Positions 24,546 to 35,785 of a stretch of DNA of 64,000 nucleotides are shown piece by piece. How positions within the stretch are numbered: position 1 is the first letter of the stretch; each line of letters opens with the position of its first letter. Source of the DNA: Chrysemys picta bellii (taxonomy: Eukaryota; Chordata; Testudines; Emydidae). The stretch covers positions 90,938,009 through 91,002,008 of the forward strand of contig NC_088794.1 in NCBI RefSeq assembly GCF_011386835.1, in the 5' to 3' direction. Position numbers and translations under genes: made by a program. Under the pieces are notes generated by a model, which did not search any database, had not been told where the DNA came from, and saw only the letters and a program-made list of their open reading frames with translations.

Positions 24546-25565
24546 ATTAGGGTGGATAGCAGTTGATGATTTTTTAAAAATAAAATAAAGAACTGGATTT
24601 TTATTTAAATTAGTTTGTTTTTTAATAATAAATGTATTTAAAAATTAAATTTGAAGCTGACAATACATGTTAAAGCCTCAACTTTCTATAATCCACTAAA
24701 ATCATTTAAATTAAAATTTTAAATAATATGTTTGCTACTAAGTTTTAAATAAAGTCAAACTACTGAACAGGTGCGTGTCACTGACTAAGTGCCTCGAACC
24801 AGAGTTTGTTAAAAGTGGCAAACCAGCTTTTGACAGTAGTAGCCTCTTCTGAAAGGGAAGAGAGAATATTTTCTTCATTTTAGTTTATTCAACTAGTTCA
24901 GTTCAACAACTAGTTCATTCAAAGTTAAGAAACCAACTGGGAGTTGAAAAAGTAGGAAAGCTTGTTTTCCTTTTCAAATCCATAAATAAAAACTAGGTGT
25001 GAGAGGATGAGATCTACTACTCCTAAAATCCAAAGGACAGGGTGACCAGAGACAATCAGTTAATTTATTAAACAATTAATTGAGTTAGATTGAACTGCAA
25101 AACATGAAAGTACAAAAAATAAAATGCTGTTTTTGTGCACTTTAATCGAATTTGAATTTCCATCCAAATAGAGCTCGACACAAGTCACAACCAAAAAATT
25201 AATCTAGTAAATAAGAACTGTATAATTCACCATTTTGTAACATAATAAAAAAATGTAAAAATAAGAATATGAATAAATGTAAGTTAAGATATATAATTGC
25301 TTAAATAGACGTGTATAGACATAATGTATCCTCCTGGTTAGCAAAAAGAAGAACCAAACTGAGTGAAACGGCTATATTTAGAGGCAAATCAACATATTTT
25401 AATAGTTACCAACCAATGAGAGTCAACTTTTTTTAACAAAATAACTGAAGTACAAATGCAAAACATGACTAAAATCAATGATTTAAATCAAGATTTCCTG
25501 CTTGCTGATTTAAATAATTAAATAGGTGATTAAAATCATTTTGACTTAAATCAATACACTCAGAG
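24546..25565. repeat. AT-rich block with TTTAAATCA-type motifs, possible old DNA element
   Basis: Markedly AT-rich sequence with recurrent 'gatttaaat', 'atttaaatt' and 'tgatttaaatcaa' motifs concentrated at both margins (24570-24730 and 25470-25555). The arrangement suggests degraded terminal repeats around a non-coding interior, but I cannot align the ends convincingly or see a target duplication. Confidence 0.3.
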
Positions 25566-25899
25566 GATTTCTAGGAGAAATTAGCAGTGAGAGGGGGAAA
25601 AAGTGGTCACAAAGAGCCAAATCAGTTGACCAGCTCCCACAAGAAACCCCATCTGGGAGGCCTCAGTGGAGAAGCCTCACAAGGTCCCCCTCATAGCATT
25701 TTCTCCAAATCCAGTGGTAACAAAGGAGGTGGCACAAGATCCAGGGCCTACAGATTCTTGTACAGATTTTGAGGGATCCATTGGAAGCACATGACATCTG
25801 AGCAGATGGCATATGCTACTTCCCTGTCCTTTGTGGTTGAGCCATGATGACCAGATGTCCAGGGAGAACAGTGGCCCCAGAACGCAAACCTTGAAAAAT

Positions 25900-25985
25900 T
25901 TACCCAGTACCTATCTTTCTTGGAGAGAGGATATTGGACTAAATGGACCACAGGTCTGATCTAACAGAGCAATTCCTATGTACTA
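25900..25985 (+). repeat. CR1-type 3' tail
   Basis: 'gatattggactaaatggaccacaggtctgatctaa...caattcctatgta' matches the widespread CR1-type tail (ggactagatggaccattggtctga...ttcctatgtt). The copy is 5'-truncated, as usual for CR1. Confidence 0.6.
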
Positions 25986-26106
25986 GCCCAAAGACTAAGT
26001 CTACTAGCCAGAGCAATAAGTATCTGTGCTGCCACATCCCCCCAAAGCCATGCTACAAGCAATTTAAAGCAATAGTTGTATATTTTTTTTAATTATAACA
26101 TAGTGG

Positions 26107-26215
26107 CAATTGTAAGTTCCTTGGGGCAGGGACTGTCCTTTATTATATGTTTGTTTGTATAATGTCTAGCATGAGTTGGGGCCTCTAGGAACTACCATAA
26201 TACAAATATTGATAA
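26107..26215 (+). repeat. SINE/LINE 3' tail
   Basis: 'caattgtaagttccttggggcagggactgtc...ggggcctctaggaactaccataatacaaata' is another copy of the tail at 1165 and 53005. Confidence 0.65.
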
Positions 26216-26853
26216 GCAATTTTCTATTTCATACAGTTTTTAAAATGTAGCTAGCTCCAACTCTCCCACTTTTGTTATATCATCTTTTCTTTCACATTTT
26301 CTTTCCTATCATAGCTCATAATACATCTTTTCCAACCTTGTCTTCAGTATCTTTCCACTTATCCTTTTCGCTCTTTCTTTCCCTACTTTCTGTTCTCTAC
26401 CCCTTGACAATTTCTCTTTCCTTTCTTCAATCACTTGTGTCTCCAAAAAGCTCTCCTCTTTCCCTCTCTCAATACCATGCTTTTATTTTATAGCTCACCC
26501 CATGATTCCCATTAGTCTCCCCCTCTTTCCCACACCCATTCACCAACTTTCACATACCCACTCACACATACCAGAGGGCTTGAAATACTTACCAGTCCTC
26601 TACTAACCAACGACCAATATAAAAGATTGGGGTCAACATCCAGGTGACAAGCTATCCCACACCCTCAGCTGCTGGGAAAGAGAAGAATTCTGGGATTCCT
26701 ACCAGGGTGCCTGGACTCTGCTCAGGGACTGATCATTTATATCATCTGCCACCTAACTGGCAAACCCTACCACTCTAACTTCTAACTTGCTCTCTCTCAT
26801 CCCCTCTCCCACTCTAAAGTCCACTGGATGCTGTAAGAGGCTGCGTCTCTACT
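26216..26853. other. unannotated CT-rich intronic sequence
   Basis: Strong pyrimidine bias on the plus strand between about 26270 and 26560 gives a long low-complexity frame. No gene is supported. Confidence 0.4.
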
Positions 26854-26863
26854 ACTTGTCTCT

Positions 26864-27806
26864 AGGGTTGCCAAGTTTCTGATTGCAGAAAACCAAGCAC
26901 TTTGCCCCACCCACCCCTTCCCAAGGCTCTACCCCTTCTCTGAGACCTCGCCCTCTGCTCCCTCCATCCCCCCTCCATTACTCACTCATTTTCACCGGGC
27001 TGGGGCAGGGGGTTGGGATGCAGAGGGGTGAGGGCTCCAGCTGGGGGTGCATGCTCTGGGGTGAGGCCAGAGATGAGGGGTTTGGGGGGCAGGAGGAGGC
27101 TCCGGGCTGGGGTGTGGGACTGAGGGGTTCAGAATATGGGAGGTGGCTCCGGGCTGGGGCAGGGTATTAGAGTGTGCGAAGGGGTGAGGGCTCCGGCTGT
27201 GGGTGCGGGCTCCAGGGTGGGGCCAGAAATGATGGGTTCAGGGTGCGGGAGAGGGCTCTGGGCTGGGGCAGGGGTGGGGGGGGTGAGGGCTCTGGCTGGG
27301 GGCGGGCACTATGGGGTTGGGCCAGGGATGAAGGGTTTAGGGTACAAGAGGGGGCTCGGCTAAGGGGTTGGGAGTGTGGGATGAGGATCAGGGCTGAGAT
27401 GTGGGAGGGGGTGCAGGCTCCAGGCAGCACTTACCTCAGGTGGCTCCCAGAAGCAGCTGGCATGTCCCTCCAGCTCGGGGATGGCCAGGGGGCTCTGGGT
27501 GCTGCCTCTGCCTGCAGGTGCCACCCCCGCAGCTCCCATTCGCTGCAGTTTCCGACCAATGGGACCTGTGGAGCCGGCACTCAGGGCAGTGCCTGGGCCA
27601 TGGGCAGGGGCAGTGCGCGGAGCCCCCCGACCACCCCTGCACCTAGGAGCCTGAGGGACATGCCAGCTGCTTCCGGAAGCTGTGCAGAGCTGGCAACTGC
27701 GCCACAGACTGGACTTTTAACAGCCCGATCAGCTGTGCTGACCAGAGCCACCAGGGTCCCTTTACAACCAGGCGTTCTGGTCAAAAAATAGACACCTGGC
27801 AACCTT
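26864..27806. mobile_element. 943-bp DNA transposon with AGGGTTGCCA ends and G-rich core
   Basis: The ends AGGGTTGCCA and TGGCAACCTT form short inverted repeats and are flanked by a perfect 10-bp direct repeat ACTTGTCTCT (26854-26863 and 27807-27816). The left half (about 27000-27430) is a degenerate tandem array of 'gggctccgggctggggcaggg'-like units. The right half has 'caatgggacctgtgg'-type sequence. No transposase is encoded. The 205-aa frame through it is a product of the G-rich repeats. A 10-bp duplication would fit Mutator-like elements better than hAT (8 bp), so the superfamily is open. Confidence 0.75.
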
Positions 27807-27816
27807 ACTTGTCTCT

Positions 27817-30800
27817 GCTTTATTGAAGATTTTGCCCCCTTCTAGCTTCCTCCTACAGATTTAAAGAAACAGAATTTCACAGCCAGAAACATTCCTTTAC
27901 AAAGAAATAGCATTGTCGTCGGTTTCTACAGAATCACTGGGTGTGGGAAGGCACCTTGCTCACCAGGGGGAAAGAGACAGTGGATTTTTCAAGCCCTGCT
28001 TACAACCCCTTTAGAAGGAGGGCTATGCTGCGTGAAAGGGCTCTTCTTAGAAGTCAATACTGACGTAGGCTGGCTTGTTGATTATAAGCTCCCTAATAGG
28101 TGCTGAACACATTTAACTCCCAGAGGGACAAATCCCAAGTGTTTTATTTAGTTCTTACTCAGGCAAACTTCATTGTTTAAAAAAAAAAAAAAAAAAAAGA
28201 AATCAAGTAAGGGCCTCAGGATTTTGTCCACTGACTTTCATGGGCATTACAGATGCTCAGCTACAATCTGGATTTGGCCCAAAAGGTGGAACAAGTCAGC
28301 AGGCACCTTTAAGTGGTCTGTTGTTTTGAGCTAGTCTATTTTGCAATTGGACGCCTTTGGTTACTGGGCAGATAGTGGAACTGTACAATGGCCACAAAGA
28401 AAATCAGAACTATTCAGTTAGCAGAACAGGGACAGTCTGAAACAGAGCAGACCTCTCTGAGCTATCCTTGTCAGCATAGGCTGAGGTGAATGCCCTTTGT
28501 ACAGAGTTACTATTTGCATAGTATAGAATAACTGTTTGCTAAGCTGTGTTTAGGCACCCCTACTACACTATGTACAAAGAAAGAGAATACACCAGCCTCA
28601 CCTCAGAACTTAAATATTTGAAGAAAAGCCAGTGTGAGATAGGGAAAAAGAGTTGTCACCCCAACCACTTTTCTCCTCCTAATCAAGAAATCATTGTAGG
28701 TGGCACCCATTTTGATTGCTGTATACGCAGCAATAAATTCCAGGCACAAGGCAAAATGTATAAATCACACTTTTGGGGATTGTTGTTTTAATTCAGGACA
28801 GGTTATTATGTGAGTCCAGGGTGTGGAGCTTCCCCCAGAGTACACAGCAAAGCATTTCCTTGGAGAAATCATCCCTAGCTTTAACCTGACAGTTTTCATA
28901 TGCGTTTCAGTATTATATCTTGACAGTCCCCTCTTTTATGGCAAGAGCCCTCTGCCTGTTTCACTCCTCAGATGTCCCCAGAGGCCAGGTGTGGTGGCAC
29001 TATGGACCTACCAGTGTGTTCTGGAAACATGTACTGCTCTGAACTAGTAATAACATTTCCTTTTCTGTCTTTAACCCTGACAGAAGCATTTGTTCTATAG
29101 ACTGGCTCTCTCCTCCTTCCTTCCCACCCACCCACCCACCCACTGACTCAACAGACCCTATTTTACCTGTGCAAGACTGAAGTTAGGTTAATAGGTGCCA
29201 CAAAATCCTTTGTTGGAGCAAGGATCTCATTAGGTGCCTGGCACCTCCAAATATTTCATTTTATACACAAATGCAAATTTATCCTGGGCCCTGGAGGGAT
29301 CAAAGCCTCAAGAATTTTATCCCTGTTTGCAGTTCCGCTTCATCTCACCTTCTGAGCTCTAACCAAATCCACACAAGTGGGCTCTCTCCTCCCCTTCTTG
29401 ATTTGTAATAGCATTGAGGCAAGAGACCACTGCACTTCCAGCACTACTACAACACCTCCTTAGAAATGGCATTGAAGGAAGCCATCTATGCCTACCTGGC
29501 TCTGTCCCCAAAATTGTGTTTACTCTGTAGTCGTCTCCCCCAAACAGGATTTCTAAGATTTCACAAGTGCACAAACAGAAGTGGCTCTTCAGAGCTTACT
29601 CTTGCCTGTTGAAAGGTCCATTCATATATACCTATTGTTCTGAAAGGTTCAGATCCTGCAGCACATACATTTTGGATTTTTTATGCCAATGTATGTTGTG
29701 CCCCAGGAACCAAGGGCCTGTAGGGTCTGTAGCTGCCATGTGCCCATTAACACCTGTTACAGTAGTGCAAAGAGGCCACAAAGCAGCTGCATAGATTTCC
29801 CCTGTTCAGGAGTCCCAGAGCAGGAGCCACAGAGCACAGCCAGCTCTAAGTCGTCACCCCCCAACAGAGTCCCCAAGCACACACAAAGGGCTGTCCTATG
29901 GATGGAACAGGGCATGTGCAGAGCGGGAGGGAGGAGTTGTGGCTAGGACATCCCCATGCCCTGGTTATTCCTCAGCTACACAAGGCCCATAAGAACACTT
30001 GGCAGTTAGGTGTAACTCAGGTCTTCTCTAACCTGACTGGTCCCCTGAAGCCCTGAAATCAGGTAGGTTCAAGCCACCTCCCCTCAGTATCTCCTGCAAA
30101 TCTTTGGTTGTGCCAAGGAAGAGGCTGCCCCAGATAATCTATCAAAATTTTATGAGTGCAGTGAAGGTTGGGACAGGACTTTGGAAATTAGAGAGCACTG
30201 TATGAATACTTGAGCTCAGTTTCACACCTCACTAATGAGACTTGATTTAAGGAGCTACTAGTTACTTGGGACCCAACAATCGGACATCAAGAATCTTTCA
30301 GTGTATTCCTGAGATTTTGAATGGTCCAGGTCATCCACCAAGTGCTAATGCAAATCCTGTTGCCTTTGGTGTATTTCATTTTGAGGCACTGACATGTCCC
30401 AGTTTTCCCATCAGGATTCTCCTCTGTTTCCAGTTCCCTACCACACCGCACCAGGACAGAATAGCCATTTGATGTGAAAGTGCCAACAGCCACCCTTAAT
30501 TATAAATAATAATTTTAGAAAAAACATGTTTTAAAAGTGTCACATAAGCAGAGAGGTAGCTGCATTGAGGAGCAAGGGTCACTGATTGGAGCAAGTCTGA
30601 GACATTACTAAAAACTCATCCCTCATATACTGACTTCTTGAGGGTACAGGAATGGAAAGAAACTGTGTCTAGGAAGCCAAGTGTAGTGCTTCCTCTAGTC
30701 AAATCAGATCATTTCAACTTTCCCTATGATTAAAACTCCTAGTCAAGACTCTCCAAGAAACCATCTAAATAGGGGTTTGTGATAACTAATGCAAATTTAT

Positions 30801-30984
30801 TTATCTAACAGGAATATGAACTCAGATTTTATTCTCTACCCTACTGGAATGACAGTCCTATCCATAAACACTGACTACAGCAAAATCCTCTTCATCTCAA
30901 TCTACACCAAGTGAAACAGTGTTGCAGCACCATTATATAAAACACCCTGAGCTGCTGCAGTACCTTGCACTCCCAGACAACACT
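27817..30984. other. unannotated intronic sequence
   Basis: Contains a poly-A run (28179-28199) and a (CCCA)n tract (29124-29143). No exon, RNA gene or bounded element is supported. Confidence 0.4.
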
Positions 30985-31185
30985 ACCACTATTTAGCACT
31001 TACAGAGTACATTTCATCCATTGAGCTCAAAGTTTTACAAAGATGGATATGGATTATTATATCATTTTTGAATGCAGTACCTGAGGCACAGAAAGGTTGT
31101 GACTTGGTTAGTCAGCAGCACAGCCAGGAATAGAATGCAAGTGTTTTCACTCCCAGTCTGGACGATACTGCCTGCAGGTCTGTAC
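30985..31185 (-). repeat. MIR-like SINE
   Basis: Reverse-strand parts in order: 'catttcatccattgagctcaaag', 'tgaggcacagaaaggttgtgacttgg', 'agcacagccaggaatagaatgcaag', 'cagtctggacgatactgcc'. A typical MIR head and core. Confidence 0.55.
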
Positions 31186-33230
31186 AACAGCCAAATCAGG
31201 TATGTAATAAGCATTGGTTGTCTCAGTTTGTTGCAATGCCTGGTATAAACTCTAGATGAACTGGTACAATCTACAATGTCCTCTCCCCAGTGTTGACAGG
31301 AAGGCACAAGTGTTGCCTTCGTCCTGATTTAGCCAGTGATCTTAACTCCATCCTGCATTAAGAGTCTTGTGTTTTTAAAACTACTCAAAGACCCCTTCTT
31401 GCAGCCACAATGCTAGGATCTATGAGATAGGTGCCTTTGAAGTCTCACAATGCACTGGCACAACCATGGAGGTTGGTAATGGTGTGTGTGTGGACATGTC
31501 AGAATGATTCTGTGTAAAAAGATTGAAAAGTCTTACTAGATGGATGCACTACCACACTATTGTGAGACTAGGCAAGACAAACAACCATTTCCCATATTCA
31601 CTGTTCCAACAATGGTTCCCTTGGTTAGTGTGGGCACTCTCTTATAGTGAAGGCACTTTTCTCATCCTCAGAACATCTTCAGTCACAGTGAAAGTTCACT
31701 GTAGCCTGGACTTCAGTGGGCACATTGCAATATGCTGAATGAAAGTTCTTGTTTATGTCAACTTCACAACAAATGGGGTTCCAGGATAGCAAAGTCCATG
31801 ATAACAAGTTTCACTGTATTTGTTTTAGCAAACATACTTCCGAAAAGAAACAACTACTGAGAACCGGAGTGGATTTGTCAGAGAGAGAGAGAGAGAGACC
31901 ACTGCATGTTACGCCGATTGGAAATGTCACGGATCAGAGCTGCTGCATCTCTGACCCTCTCTCTGGTCTCTCCATGTGCACCTCCTCGTGCCATCACCCC
32001 TCTCAGAGTAGAATCCTGTGATTCTCCCACTCTTACCCAGACTGGGGAACCTCATGTATCAACTGTTCTTACCCCACAGATCCAACTGGATTTAGGCACC
32101 TGAAGTTCTTCCCTTTTGGCAGCTGTGACCAGTGAATACAGTGACCCAAAGCAGACTTCTTAAAAAAAGGTATTGTTCTATCTTAAAAGTAGGAACAAAA
32201 CATAATATAAGAGAAAGGAGTTTTAAAACAATGAAAGCTCTACACACAGGCTGTGCTGGTGACGTGACAGACCTCACTGCTTCAGACATCCAGGAGTGTC
32301 TGAGTGCCCCAGACAAGGGAAGAGTCCCTTTTTTATCCACAATTCTTTGTTCTCCCTTCCTGGGCTTTTTTGATCCTGCTAGTCCAAAACCAGTTTGATG
32401 GGAGGTTGAGCCAGTCCTCTCCAGGACAATTGCTCTCACACTGCCTTGTAAAAAACCCCAAGTGTTTGTTTGAGAGACGCCTTATACCGAGTCCTTGTTT
32501 TTGCCATCCTGCTTGTTATTTCCAACAGCCCTATTAAACTAAACCAACATATTCAGACCATAAACATCCCTTAGAACCATCTGACAAACATATAGAATGC
32601 ATACTATTCAAAAAGTATTACAGGGCCACTCCAAATCCATCACAGGGAAGAGGAAACTTGCCAACCTGTACATTCTTGGAACGGCTCGGTCAAGCAAAGA
32701 AGCAGCTGTAATGAATTTTTGGAGGGGAACAAACTGAGAGATCAAAAGACACTTTCCTTGCAGCAATCTGAGAAGGCCCCCAGTGGTCCATATTGTTTCT
32801 TATTGGCTCAAAGTATGGAAACATCTGGTGTAGTCATGGCTTATTTGATGCAGGAACCGTTCTGCAGGTGTCACCAAACCTAGAGATAATTACTATGCAT
32901 TGGTTTCAGGGGACAAGAAAGAAGGGGGAATAAATTGTATAGTTGGCATTAACACATGGATGAAACACTTTGCTTCAAAACTTCAAAGCAGCAGCAAGTC
33001 AGCTGAATGAAGTTGGCACAATGGTAACAAATGAGTTTCATGACTGTGCTATTTTTACTGTGTAATACAGAAACTATAAAAGAACAAACATTGTATGTGT
33101 GTTTAATGCCAAACCTAAACCGTTGCTAACATTCTTGTTAGAATTAGAATGTCACCATCACCACTTGCTGAAAAAGAGTTCATTTTCCCCCCTCTGCTAG
33201 TGTTTTCAGTACTGGAGTTTTACCAGACAC
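31186..33230. other. unannotated intronic sequence; possible LTR-like stretch 32070-32643
   Basis: A (GA)n microsatellite lies at 31880-31898. The interval 32070-32643 read on minus begins TGTGATGGATTTGGAGTGGC, suggestive of an LTR start, but I find no partner end or target duplication, so it is not called. No gene is supported. Confidence 0.35.
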
Positions 33231-33242
33231 AGTTGTGAGAAA

Positions 33243-33516
33243 AAAGAAGAACAGGAGTACTTGTGGCACCTTAGAGACTAACAAATTTATTAGAGCATAA
33301 GCTTTCGTGGACTACAGCCCACTTCTTCGGATGCATATAGAATGGAACATATAATGAGGAGATATATATACACACAGAGAGCATAAACAGGTGGGAGTTG
33401 TCTTACCAACTCTGAGAGGCCAATTAATTAAGAGAAAAAAAACTTTTGAAGTGATAATCAAGCTAGCCGAGTACAGACAGTGTGATAAGAAGTGTGGAGT
33501 ACTTACAAGGGGAGAT
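33243..33516 (-). mobile_element. Penelope-like element copy
   Basis: A 274-bp insert is flanked by a perfect 12-bp duplication AGTTGTGAGAAA (33231-33242 and 33517-33528). Minus-strand text 'agtccacgaaagcttatgctctaataaatttgttagtctct' is the family signature also seen at 15435 and 56230. Inside, the ribozyme-like core has CCGAAGA in place of CUGANGA, so the first box is broken although GAAA, stem III and the cleavage C remain. It extends further into the element body (to 33516) than the other two copies. Confidence 0.75.
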
Positions 33517-33528
33517 AGTTGTGAGAAA

Positions 33529-34812
33529 GAAAGGTGAACAAAACCCAGCCCAATGTATTTAAGAGCATTTAACCATTCTGGCTCATTGAAAAATTTAATC
33601 TCTCCTGTGATTTTAAAGAGCTGATGACGCCTTATGGAAAAACTTTTTAAAATATGGTACTGAAAAAACAATTCTGCCAATGTGTTATATTTTCTGCTTT
33701 ATCCCTTCCCTCGCTTCTTACTGGTAGAGGTATTTACATGAAAACAAGACCTTGACTCTTTAAGTAGAGGTTAATTCAGATCTGAAATCCCCAAAAGCTT
33801 GTGGGTTTTCGGATCCAGCTCATTATAAAGATAGGAGAGAGTCATAAAACTTCAGATCCAGCTTTACTCTTCAAAGTTAACAAGAGGTACTGGGAGCCAA
33901 TATTTTTGTTCAGACCCCTTTCTATTCCCAAGAGGCCATCCGCTCTCATGTTAAATCTGTTTGGGATGTCACAGGTGGCTGCTATTGACAGGACTTTCCC
34001 ACCACAAATAGAGAATTTTGATGACTCTTCAAATGGGAAAGGAGGGGAAAAAACTCTTGTTTTCATGTAAATGTCTCTAGTAGCAGGATTGTTCTGAGAA
34101 CCTGGACTTGATTCTCCTCTCACTTACACATACACTGACATAACTCCATTGACTTCTGTTGACCAACGTAAATAAGATCAGACGTTGACAATAGTCTTTA
34201 AAATTACTAAAATAAACGTGAAAAAACAAACCAGCATAAGCTATTCTACTGCTGGTTGGCATCCTTCATATGTGGTAAATTTTATTATGGTTTCTTTATA
34301 TTCAATATACAGAAAAAAGTCATTTCAATCCAGACACACAAACTTCTACTGTTATGTGACAATGGAAAAGAAATAATCACCTAAATCTTCTTCTCTGCGC
34401 ATTACAGCATGTGCAAAGAAAACCCTCATCTCATAAAGGTTCCAGATGGAACATAATTACAAAAATAATAATTCACACTTAAATAGAGCCACAGTTGAGT
34501 GGCCTTCAGGCTCCCTGGTTTATATACACAGCTAGAGCAATGGAAATATTTGTTTGTTACCTTCTTTGGGAATGTACAGAAAGGAGGAGAGCTAACCTTT
34601 TACTGACCTTAACCCTATCTTTACAAAATTAGGACTCTTACCTTCAGGATTCTGAAGCAAGGCAGGGAAGGGAGACTAGTATGCAGATTCCCATCCTGCT
34701 CCAAGAAACCTTTCTTCAGTGGTTATACTGGTGACTGTGTTTCCTGAAGAGGGCTGAAGGATCCATGAGTGCTGACAGTTTGCATTTCATTGTTGCTAAG
34801 TCATGAGACTTA
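33529..34812. other. unannotated intronic sequence
   Basis: No supported exon or element. It ends with TTA at 34810-34812 directly before the Harbinger terminus. Confidence 0.4.
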
Positions 34813-34850
34813 GGCCTGGTCTACACTAGGCGTTTATGTCGAAGTTACCG
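34813..34850 (+). repeat. Harbinger left terminal inverted repeat
   Basis: GGCCTGGTCTACACTA matches the right terminus with one difference in the first 16 bases. Transposase and the SANT protein are expected to act at these ends. Confidence 0.85.
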
Positions 34851-35208
34851 CCGTTAAATCGAATTAACCCTGCACCCGTCCACACTGCGATGCTATTTAG
34901 TTCGACATAGAGGTCTCTTTAATTCGACTTCTGTACTCCTCCCCGACGAGGGGAGTAGCGCTAAATTCGACATGGCCATGTCGAATTAGGCTAGGTGTGG
35001 ATGGAAATCGACGCTAATAGCTCCGGGAGCTATCCCACAGTGCACCACTCTGTTGACGCTCTGGACAGCAGTGCGAGCTCGGATGCTCTGACCAGCCACA
35101 CAGGAAAAGCCCCGGGAAAATTTGAATTTGAATTCCTTTTCCTGTCTGGCCAGTTTGAATCTCATTTCCTGTCTGGACATCGTGGCGAGCACAGCAGCAC
35201 TGGCAACG

Positions 35209-35785
35209 ATGCAGAGCTCTCCAGCAGTGATGGCCATGCAGTCTGTGAATAGAAAGAGAGCCCCAGCATGGACTGATCGTGAAGTCTTGGATCTCATCGC
35301 TGTGTGGGGCGATGAGTCCGTGCTTTCCGAGCTGCGATCCAAAAGAAGGAATGCAAAGATCTACGAGAAGATCTCTAAAGACATGGCAGAGAGAGGATAC
35401 AGCCGGGATGCAACGCAGTGCCGCGTGAAAATCAAGGAGCTGAGACAAGGCTACCAGAAGACCAAAGAGGCAAACGGACGCTCCGGATCCCATCCCCAGA
35501 CATCCCGTTTCTACGAGGCACTGCATTCCATCCTCGGTGCTGCCGCCACCACTACCCCACCAGTGACCGTGGACTCTGAGGATGGGATACTGTCCACGGC
35601 CGGTTCCTCAGACATGTTAGGGGACGGGGAAGATGAGGAAGGAGATGAGGAGGGCGAGGCAGTTGGCAGCTCTCACAACGCTGATTTCCCCGACAGCCAG
35701 GATCTCTTCATCACCCTTACAGAGATCCCCTACGAAGCGTCCCCAGCCATTACCCCGGACACAGAATCTGGTGAAGGATCAGCCA
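35209..35785 (+). CDS. Harbinger Myb/SANT-like DNA-binding protein, exon 1
   Basis: First exon of the element's DNA-binding protein, which in PIF/Harbinger systems binds the transposon ends and helps bring the transposase to the nucleus. I start at the first ATG (35209); the frame is open upstream but has no earlier ATG. Residues from about 16 onward form a trihelix/SANT-type domain (APAWTDREVLDLI; RNAKIYEKISKDM; CRVKIKELRQGYQKTKEANG), followed by a phenylalanine/tyrosine FYEALHSIL helix and two acidic stretches around DGEDEEGDEEGEAV. The exon ends at a CA|GTAAGT donor. Joined to 36780-37255 the frame is kept and gives 350 aa. Many turtle genes with this architecture are annotated only as Myb/SANT- or ZSCAN29-like. 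Confidence 0.88.

Noticed and set aside
27174..27791. 205-aa glycine-rich frame
   Set aside because: Produced by the decayed G-rich tandem array within the transposon at 26864-27806.
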